The notes beneath the pieces were generated by a model. The model saw nothing but the letters and a program-made list of their open reading frames with translations. It ran no database searches and was not told the origin of the DNA. Shown here piece after piece: positions 1 through 5,152 of a DNA stretch of 7,441 nucleotides. A program made the position numbers and the translations under genes. The stretch comes from Alphaproteobacteria bacterium (GTDB taxonomy: Bacteria; Pseudomonadota; Alphaproteobacteria; ATCC43930; CGMCC-115725): assembly GCA_017353855.1 (NCBI GenBank), contig JAFMSA010000195.1:1-7441 (forward strand), read 5' to 3'. Positions within the stretch are counted from its first letter, which is position 1. Every line of letters starts with the position of its first letter.

Positions 1-420
1 TCATTTGACGCCGATCACAATTTGCTGCGGAGGCGAGCAATGCTCTTCAGCCCCGAGCCGCCTGCTTCCCGAGAGTTCCCTCAGGGTGTGCGATACACCG
101 CTCGGCCGCCAGCGCAGCGGTCATGTCCGGGTCATTGGCGGTTTGGTGAGGGACGCTATCGGCGGCGCTTCGCTCGGGGTTGGCAACCGACGTCTTCAGA
201 CCTTGGCCGCTTTCCGCACACACCCACGCCCCGGTGTCGATGCGGTCCCCGAGCGCGATTCGCACATTTCGGCTCCCCCCGACTGCTTTCACCCGCGGCA
301 GGAGTGTTGCGGCACGATCGCCGTGGCTCCTGCTCTGCGCGTCGTCATTCCGGGTTCAGCGCTTGGACATCAACACAACATCGGTAACCAAAACCATTCC
401 GCTATCCCGAAGTCGCGATC

Positions 421-440
421 CGAACACCGGCCCGTGTTCG
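421..440. repeat. 7-bp perfect inverted repeat (hairpin or operator candidate)
   Basis: The left arm CGAACAC (421-427) and right arm GTGTTCG (434-440) are perfectly complementary around a 6-nt spacer, CGGCCC. No T-run follows on either strand, so a classical intrinsic terminator is unlikely. It lies about 125 bp upstream of the oxidoreductase start, where an operator for that gene, or the end of a lost upstream gene, could be. It could also be chance. Confidence 0.4.
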
Positions 441-505
441 AGCGGCTTTGGATGAAATCCTCGGGGGAGCTCGGCTCCGGGCCGCCGCAAATCGAGGAAC
501 GGAGC

Positions 506-520
506 GGAGAAAAGATCATG
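506..520 (+). promoter_or_regulatory. Shine-Dalgarno plus ATG not belonging to the annotated frame
   Basis: GGAG at 506-509 sits 8 nt before an ATG at 518, the best ribosome-binding arrangement upstream of the oxidoreductase. That ATG is in a different frame from ATG 564. Its frame begins MAAGAPGTCIVLDSSDGTT and runs on across the oxidoreductase start, overlapping it out of frame. It may be a leader ORF that delivers ribosomes to ATG 564, the relic of a lost gene start, or chance. The peptide resembles nothing I know. Confidence 0.25.
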
Positions 521-563
521 GCTGCAGGCGCACCTGGGACTTGCATCGTGCTAGATTCGTCCG

Positions 564-1568
564 ATGGTACCACTTTCCGCTCTAGACCTTTCCCCGATCA
601 CCGAAGGCGGCGACGCTGGCCAGGCGCTCAAGAATTCGCTCGACCTCGCACGCCATCTCGAGGCGCTCGGCTACCGGCGTTTCTGGATGGCCGAGCACCA
701 CAACCTGCCGGGCATAGCGAGCGCGGCGACCGCGGTTGCGCTCGCGCATGTCGCGGCCGGCACCAGCACAATCCGGATCGGCGCCGGCGGGGTCATGCTA
801 CCGAACCACGCCCCGCTCCTCGTGGCGGAACAGTTCGGAACGCTCGCTGCGTTGCATCCCGGCCGGGTCGAGCTCGGCCTCGGCCGAGCCCCCGGTTCGG
901 ACCAGGTGACCGCGCGGGCGGTGCGGCGAGCCTTGCTCGGCACCGAGGAAAGCTTTCCGCAGGAAGTCGTCGAACTGATGGGATATTTCCAACCCGCCGC
1001 GCCGGACCAGGCGGTGCAGGCGGTTCCCGGCGCCGGGCTCAGAGTACCAATCTGGATCCTCGGCTCGAGCCTCTATGGCGCCCAGGTCGCGGCGTATCTC
1101 GGGCTGCCCTTCGCGTTCGCATCCCATTTCGCGCCGGCGGTGATGATGCAGGCGATCGCGATCTACCGCGAGCGGTTCCGTCCGTCCGACCAGCTTGCAG
1201 CTCCCAAAGTCATGCTGGGGGTCACCGCCGTTGCTGCGGAATCGAACGAAGAGGCGCGGTATCTCTTTTCTTCATTGCAGCAGTCGACGCTCAACAATCG
1301 CCTCGGCCGGCCGAGCCGCGTGCCGCCGCCCGTCGAGAACTTTGAAGCGCGGCTCGATCCCTATGCGCGCGCAATACTTCGGGACGCGTATGCCTGCGCC
1401 ATTGTCGGCGGGCCGGATACGGTCCGGTGCGGTCTCGATGATTTCATCCGCCGGACCGGCGCCGACGAACTGATGGTTACCGCCAACATATTCGATCACG
1501 CCAAACGCAAACGCTCGTTCGAGATCCTCGCGCAGGCGCAAGTCACGACGCCGGGGCCGGCGCGGTGA
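564..1568 (+). CDS. LLM-class flavin-dependent oxidoreductase (YhbW/MsnO8 type, luciferase-like fold)
   Basis: This is a 334-residue bacterial-luciferase-like TIM-barrel protein, the normal length for this single-domain group. It is expected to be a soluble cytoplasmic flavin-dependent monooxygenase or oxidoreductase using reduced FMN; its substrate is unknown. Visible marks are the N-terminal LSALDLSPI (res 4-12), the signature YRRFWMAEHHNLPGIAS (37-53), RIGAGGVMLPNHAPLLVAEQF (71-91, in two parts: RIGAGGVMLPN then HAPLLVAEQF), the barrel segment RVELGLGRAPGSD (101-113), PIWILGSS (162-169) and the C-terminal VGGPDTVRCGLDDF (281-294) followed by ADELMVTANIFDHAKR (300-315). An in-frame TAG at 552-554 closes the frame just upstream, so ATG 564 is the first possible start. 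It has no clear Shine-Dalgarno site, so translation may be leaderless or coupled to a frame starting at 518. The stop overlaps the GTG of the decayed NtaA-type gene (GTGA, 1565-1568), indicating a former two-gene operon. No flavin reductase partner is in the window. Confidence 0.93.
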   Translation: MVPLSALDLSPITEGGDAGQALKNSLDLARHLEALGYRRFWMAEHHNLPGIASAATAVALAHVAAGTSTIRIGAGGVMLPNHAPLLVAEQFGTLAALHPGRVELGLGRAPGSDQVTARAVRRALLGTEESFPQEVVELMGYFQPAAPDQAVQAVPGAGLRVPIWILGSSLYGAQVAAYLGLPFAFASHFAPAVMMQAIAIYRERFRPSDQLAAPKVMLGVTAVAAESNEEARYLFSSLQQSTLNNRLGRPSRVPPPVENFEARLDPYARAILRDAYACAIVGGPDTVRCGLDDFIRRTGADELMVTANIFDHAKRKRSFEILAQAQVTTPGPAR

Positions 1569-2109
1569 AACGGCAGCTGCACCTCAACCTTTTCATCCAT
1601 GGCCGTGGGCGGCATCCCGCGTCGCCGCTGGCGCTGACAGACATCGGATATTACCAGGACCGGGCGCCGCGGACGCCGCCCGCCCTCTTGGACGCGATCG
1701 TTGCGGCCGGTCGGCTCGCGCTCATCGAGGATGTGCCGTGAACCCGGCTCGATGATTCCGCGGACCTCCCCCGCCGAAGGACTTCCGCGTTCCAGTTCGG
1801 TCGAGGCGGCGCGCAGCACGCACGCGATGATCCTGAGGCGGGTGCGGCGCGACAACCCTGCCTTGCGGCAATTTTGCTTGGGTATCTCTCCGGGGCCCGC
1901 GAGCGTTTCACGACCGTCGGCACGCCCCGGCAGATCGCCGACGTGATCGAAGAGTGGTTTGGCGAGGTGCGACGCACGGGTTCAACATTAGTTAACCGAC
2001 GTGGGTCTACGCCTTCAGCACCAAGGTGATCCCTTGCAACTGCAACAGCGGCGCTGTTCCGCACCGAATATGGCAGTACGACGCTGCGGGGTCGGCCTGG
2101 CCTCGCTCC
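1565..2109 (+). pseudogene. Decayed NtaA/SnaA/DszA/SoxA-type flavin monooxygenase
   Basis: This is the relic of a gene of the nitrilotriacetate monooxygenase component A family: FMNH2-dependent, two-component monooxygenases of about 440 residues acting on amino-carboxylates, thiophenes or similar compounds. The GTG at 1565 overlaps the upstream stop by 4 bp and opens a 58-codon frame ending in TGA 1739-1741. It starts VKRQLHLNLFIHGRG and continues SPLALTDIGYYQD, the typical family N-terminus, but the usual HHEAxWRHP stretch is shortened to RHP and the next segment is scrambled until LALIEDV. The family's central ~270 residues are missing. C-terminal pieces follow in shifting frames: HAMILRRVRRDNPALRQF (frame 3, ending near 1880), SGARERFTTVGTPRQIADV then IEEWF (frame 2, about 1886-1960), GFNI (frame 1, 1978-1989), LQLQQRR (frame 3, about 2034-2054) and LFRTEYGSTTLRGRPGLA (frame 2, 2054-2107). 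At least four frame changes plus the large deletion make a functional product very unlikely. The tail abuts the stop codon of the convergent transporter gene. Confidence 0.87.
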
Positions 2110-3351
2110 CTACGGAGCCTGTACCAGAAGCCCGGCGAGCGCCCCGCTCATGCAGGTGGCGATCGTACCTGACAGGATCGAGCGCAAGCCCAGCGCAGTG
2201 ATCTCTCGGCGGCGTTCCGGCACCATTGCGCCGAGCCCTCCGACCAAAATGCCCATTGACCCGAAATTAGCGAACCCGCAAAGCGCGTAGGTGACGATCG
2301 TTCGGGCCTGCGGCCCGAGCGCACCCTCTGGTAATTTTGCAAGGTCGAGATAGGCGACAAATTCGTTCAAAACGGTCTTGGTGCCCATCAGCACCGCCGC
2401 CTGGGCGCTCTCGGCCCAGGGCACTCCGATCAGCCACATCACCGGGCGAAACAGGATTGCGAACAGCCCCTGCAGCGTGACGCCGCCGGGCAGTTGCGCA
2501 AGCGCCATGTTGACGAGAGCCACCAATGAAACGGTGACGAGCAGCACGCTGACAATTCCGACCAGCGGGCCCACACCGTCCCTGGTGCCCTTGACGAGCG
2601 CGTCGAAGGCGCCGGTGGGCTCCTCGCCGACCGTGATCTGAGCGCTGTCCTCACCGGGTCCGAACGGCAGCATCACGGCGGCGACCGCGAGCGCCGCCGG
2701 GGTGCTGATGACGGAACAAATCAGGATGTTGCCCAGCGCATCAGGGATTACCGGGGCAAGCATCGTCGCGTACACGACCATCACCGTGCCGGCGACACCG
2801 GCCATGCCACAGCTCATCAGCGCGAACAGCTCGCCACGCTGCATGTGCGCAAGATACGGGCGGATCAGCAGCGGCGCCTCGATCATGCCGACATAGATGT
2901 GGACAGCTGCGCCGAGTGCCAGTGCGCCGGATATGCCCATGAACCGTCGCAATACCCATGCGAAAGCGCGGGTCACTGCCTGTAGCACGCCCCAATAATA
3001 AAGCAGCGACGACAACGCGCTGATAATGAGCACGAGCGGCAGCACCTTGAAGGCAAGAATAAAGCTGGCGCCGGGGGATGTTTCTGTGAACGGCAGCGCG
3101 CCACCGCCAAGATAGCCGAAGACGAATGCAGTGCCGTGGTCGGTCGCCTGCTGCAGCGCCAGCGCCAGCCGGTTCGCTACCAGGAGTATCCGGGAGGCCG
3201 GCGGAAACCGGAGCAGCAGCAAGGCAAGCACGACCTGCAGACCCAAGCCGGCCGCAACCGTGCGCCAGGGGATGCGCCGCGCATGGGCGGGCCTCTCGCC
3301 CAGTGCCCAGGCGACCACCAGCAGAAGGAAAAAACCGAGAACGCCACGCAT
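2110..3351 (-). CDS. Concentrative nucleoside transporter (CNT/NupC family)
   Basis: This 413-residue integral inner-membrane protein belongs to the CNT family, cation-coupled importers of nucleosides; the length matches bacterial members. It begins with a hydrophobic helix (res 1-17), the conserved RRIPWRTVAAGLGLQ (25-39), and a long run of further membrane segments. The first re-entrant hairpin carries GMIEAPLLIRPYL (155-167). The second half has GTKTVLNEFVAY (323-334), then YALCGFANFGSMGILVGGLG (355-374) and PERRREI (378-384). By eye, E158, E330, N362 and S365 match the ribose-binding residues of Vibrio cholerae CNT (E156, E332, N368, S371). The nucleobase-contacting Q-T pair of that protein is M156-I157 here. 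ATG 3351 is the only start: an in-frame TAG at 3394-3396 (minus strand) lies upstream with no ATG between. The ribosome-binding site is weak. It follows the MmgE/PrpD gene and a possible small ORF on the same strand and may share their transcript. It converges on the NtaA-type relic. The fold assignment is firm; the substrate is not. Confidence 0.95.
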   Translation of the reverse strand: MRGVLGFFLLLVVAWALGERPAHARRIPWRTVAAGLGLQVVLALLLLRFPPASRILLVANRLALALQQATDHGTAFVFGYLGGGALPFTETSPGASFILAFKVLPLVLIISALSSLLYYWGVLQAVTRAFAWVLRRFMGISGALALGAAVHIYVGMIEAPLLIRPYLAHMQRGELFALMSCGMAGVAGTVMVVYATMLAPVIPDALGNILICSVISTPAALAVAAVMLPFGPGEDSAQITVGEEPTGAFDALVKGTRDGVGPLVGIVSVLLVTVSLVALVNMALAQLPGGVTLQGLFAILFRPVMWLIGVPWAESAQAAVLMGTKTVLNEFVAYLDLAKLPEGALGPQARTIVTYALCGFANFGSMGILVGGLGAMVPERRREITALGLRSILSGTIATCMSGALAGLLVQAP

Positions 3352-3397
3352 GATCGATGGCCGCCAATCATCAGAGCAAAACGATGCCGTCGACTAT

Positions 3398-3607
3398 TTA
3401 TCGAGCCGCGCGTCTTCGAGCCGCCGGCCGTTTATTGTTGCCGTTGACCATCAACGTATGGCCCTTGAATTGCGGCTGCCAACGGGCTCCCCAAACCGGA
3501 CAGAAGATAATCTGCCGTCCTCCATCCTCGGCCAATTTCCGCGCGATCTGCCATACAATCGCCGGCGCCGGGAATACCGGGGAACGGCAATCATTTGCGA
3601 TCGTCAT
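3398..3607 (-). CDS. Possible small hypothetical protein (69 aa)
   Basis: This small ORF, beginning MTIANDCRSPVFPAPAIVW, lies between the PrpD-family and transporter genes on the same strand. It leaves 47 bp to the upstream stop and 46 bp to the transporter ATG, the spacing expected of a real operon member. A purine-rich GGAAAG lies about 10 nt before the ATG. The centre (RKLAEDGGRQIIFCPVWG, then ARWQPQFKGHTLMVNGN) looks protein-like, while the tail is rich in Arg and Ala (KRPAARRRAAR). There is no signal peptide or membrane helix. I recognise no family. The same frame stays open upstream inside the PrpD-family gene, so it could be a chance frame or a fragment of a lost gene. It is the only candidate in the roughly 300-bp gap at 3352-3654, where I see no terminator. 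Confidence 0.33.
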   Translation of the reverse strand: MTIANDCRSPVFPAPAIVWQIARKLAEDGGRQIIFCPVWGARWQPQFKGHTLMVNGNNKRPAARRRAAR

Positions 3608-3654
3608 CGCCAGGTGGCTTTCCGGGCCTGCGCGGCCGCCACGGGGGTTCCTTG

Positions 3655-5067
3655 TCACGGCGTTGTGGCATGCTCGGGTGGGAGAGTCAGCGCGATTAGC
3701 TTTTGCGCTGCGCCGTCGAGGCGATCGAGATCGCGGCAGGTGTCGATCAGTTGCGAGAATTGCGCGTCCCCGATCACAAGCCCGGGTCCGATGGGACGGA
3801 TGCGCCGGGCTTCCTCGTCGAAATCCCAGATGAATTCGCGGCCGGTGCCTTGTTTCGTGAAACTGCGGCCGTCCTTGGTAAATACCGTGATGCGCGGACC
3901 GAACAGGGTGCCGCGCACCGTCGGAATCAGGCTCACGCGATGCATCAGCTCCAACACCGCAGGGGGGTCGTTCTCGCCGGGGCCGGGCCTGTCGCCGCGC
4001 AATAGCGGATACCCGCGCTCGGCCGCACCCCAGGCCGTGAAATATTGCGTGCTGCTGACCTGCGGCGGGATGTCGATGCCGCGGCTGGGGAAGGCGGGGC
4101 TCGGATACTCGGTCTCGAGCCAATTGACGAGCGCCTCGATGCGGTCAATGTCCTCGTAGGCCAGTGCGTGCTCCTCGCAGAGCCTCGCGGTCACATCGAC
4201 ATGGGCGATGTTGTAGCCGGCCGTCGAATAGATGCGGTAGAGCGTCTCGAGGAATATCCAGTCGCGGCCGAGGCCTTGCGTGATCGTGCCGAGATCGGTG
4301 CGGTTCGCGCCGGTGAAGCTGTAGCGCAACTCGCCCCGGTTGTTGCCAGCGTAGGCGTGGTAGAATCCGGCCTCTCCCTCCAGCGTCGTCTCGCCGCCCG
4401 GTGTCCCCTGCTTCGCCAATGCGACGGCGAGCAGCGCATTGCGGACTGCACCGCCTTCCCGCAGTGAGCGGCCACCGCTGCGCGCTCCTTCGAGATTGCC
4501 GGAAGCGAGGTTGACGCATTGCGCAATGGCACCGTGGATCTGGTCTTCGCCGAGACGCTGCAGTTTCGCGGCGGCGACCGCGGCACCGAAGATGCCGAAT
4601 ACCGGCCCCGCATGAAAGCCGCGCGACATGACCGTCGGAATGAACTCAGCGGCCATGCGCTCCATGACCTCGTAGCCGGCAGCGACAGCAGTCAGGAACT
4701 CCTCGCCCGAAGCGCCGCTGATCTCCGCGGCACCGAGGGCGGCCGGCAGGATCGCGATGCCGGGATGGGTCAGCATGCGGAATGTATCCCATTTGCCGCC
4801 CGCGAAAATCATCTCGGCGTTCACGAACGCGGCCCCCGCCTTGGTGAGTCGCGTGCCGTAGCACAACACGCTCGCGGCGCCGCCGCCGCCCGTCTCCTCC
4901 TCCTTCATCAGAGCCAGCGCCTGCTGGCTTACCGGCATATCGCGGGCAATGAGCGCCGAGCTCAGGGCCTGCAGCGTCACACCTTTGGCACGGTCGACGA
5001 CCTCCGGCGGCAGATCTTCGTAGCTGAGATTGGCGACAAAGCTTGCAAACTGGCGGCTCAGCGACAT
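3655..5067 (-). CDS. MmgE/PrpD family protein (2-methylcitrate dehydratase / cis-aconitate decarboxylase fold)
   Basis: This 470-residue soluble protein has the all-helical N-terminal domain and smaller C-terminal lid domain of the MmgE/PrpD family. The family includes 2-methylcitrate dehydratase, cis-aconitate decarboxylase and iminodisuccinate epimerase. Typical marks are THPGIAILPAALGAAE (res 100-115), FLTAVAAGYEVMERMA (124-139), SRGFHAGPVFGIFGAAVAAA (148-167) and IAQCVNLASGNLEG (181-194). The two family histidines appear as H101 and H152. The usual K-x-L-H-x-G helix is replaced by GRSLREGGAVRN (199-210), and the usual K-x-Y-P by LYRIYSTAGYN (276-286), so both lysines are arginines here. 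This suggests a divergent subgroup with another substrate, and I would not name it PrpD. A strong AAAGGAG lies 5 nt before the ATG and fixes the start. It is first in a leftward unit with the small ORF and the nucleoside transporter, and divergent from the molybdoenzyme. A role in a small-acid catabolic pathway is plausible but unproven. Confidence 0.93.
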   Translation of the reverse strand: MSLSRQFASFVANLSYEDLPPEVVDRAKGVTLQALSSALIARDMPVSQQALALMKEEETGGGGAASVLCYGTRLTKAGAAFVNAEMIFAGGKWDTFRMLTHPGIAILPAALGAAEISGASGEEFLTAVAAGYEVMERMAAEFIPTVMSRGFHAGPVFGIFGAAVAAAKLQRLGEDQIHGAIAQCVNLASGNLEGARSGGRSLREGGAVRNALLAVALAKQGTPGGETTLEGEAGFYHAYAGNNRGELRYSFTGANRTDLGTITQGLGRDWIFLETLYRIYSTAGYNIAHVDVTARLCEEHALAYEDIDRIEALVNWLETEYPSPAFPSRGIDIPPQVSSTQYFTAWGAAERGYPLLRGDRPGPGENDPPAVLELMHRVSLIPTVRGTLFGPRITVFTKDGRSFTKQGTGREFIWDFDEEARRIRPIGPGLVIGDAQFSQLIDTCRDLDRLDGAAQKLIALTLPPEHATTP

Positions 5068-5072
5068 TCTGG

Positions 5073-5079
5073 CTCCTTT
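5073..5079 (-). promoter_or_regulatory. Strong ribosome-binding site of the MmgE/PrpD gene
   Basis: Read on the minus strand this is AAAGGAG, 5 nt upstream of the ATG at 5067-5065. It is the best-formed Shine-Dalgarno site attached to an annotated gene in the window, and it decides the start of that gene. Confidence 0.8.
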
Positions 5080-5152
5080 CGCGGGGAAGAGGGGAGCGTT
5101 TAGCTTAAGTTAAGTTTAGCTTATCGATGCGAACACGGTGATATTGCCGCCG
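5080..5152. promoter_or_regulatory. Divergent promoter region with direct repeat and palindrome
   Basis: This gap between the divergent MmgE/PrpD and molybdoenzyme genes must hold the promoters of both. A very AT-rich core at 5099-5127 stands out from GC-rich surroundings. Inside it GTTTAGCTTA occurs twice (5098-5107 and 5114-5123), 16 bp apart start to start. The perfect palindrome CTTAA-G-TTAAG (5104-5114) overlaps the first copy and runs to the first base of the second. This layout suggests binding of a dimeric regulator controlling one or both genes. No regulator gene lies nearby, and I cannot assign -35/-10 boxes with confidence. Confidence 0.6.

Larger units (their letters stand above)
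1..563. other. Non-coding or decayed stretch upstream of the flavin oxidoreductase gene
   Basis: I find no recognisable gene here. Frames are open on both strands, as expected in GC-rich DNA, but none resembles a known family. One minus-strand frame runs from a TGA at 356-358 to a TGA just below position 50. It contains a protein-like stretch (RNVRIALGDRIDTGAWV) but has no good start and no recognised domain, so it may be a gene relic. The stretch GTCGTCATTCCGGG at about 341-354 resembles the core of short interspersed repeats I associate with Bradyrhizobium-type genomes; this is from memory and unverified. The promoter of the downstream gene probably lies at the right end, but no clear -35/-10 pair is visible. 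Confidence 0.5.

Noticed and set aside
47..358. Minus-strand frame with a protein-like stretch as a gene
   Set aside because: It has no ATG or ribosome site, no recognised domain and an unlikely C-terminal half; at best a relic.
5..1345. 446-codon plus-strand open frame covering the left end and much of the LLM gene
   Set aside because: Its product is rich in Arg, Pro and Gly with no family resemblance. It overlaps a clear flavin oxidoreductase in another frame and is a GC-driven shadow; only its ATG at 518 is noted separately.
1701..1946. 81-codon frame that could be called a small hypothetical gene
   Set aside because: Its middle matches a C-terminal piece of the NtaA family, and the match continues in other frames, so it is part of the pseudogene.
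3131..4159. 342-codon plus-strand frame across the transporter, gap and PrpD-fold gene
   Set aside because: It spans two genes well supported on the other strand, with low-complexity Arg/Ser/Pro composition.
5138..5152. GTG at 5138 as the start of the molybdoenzyme
   Set aside because: It would add only five residues (Met-Ile-Leu-Pro-Pro). The ATG at 5153 fits the family N-terminus better, though the GTG cannot be ruled out.
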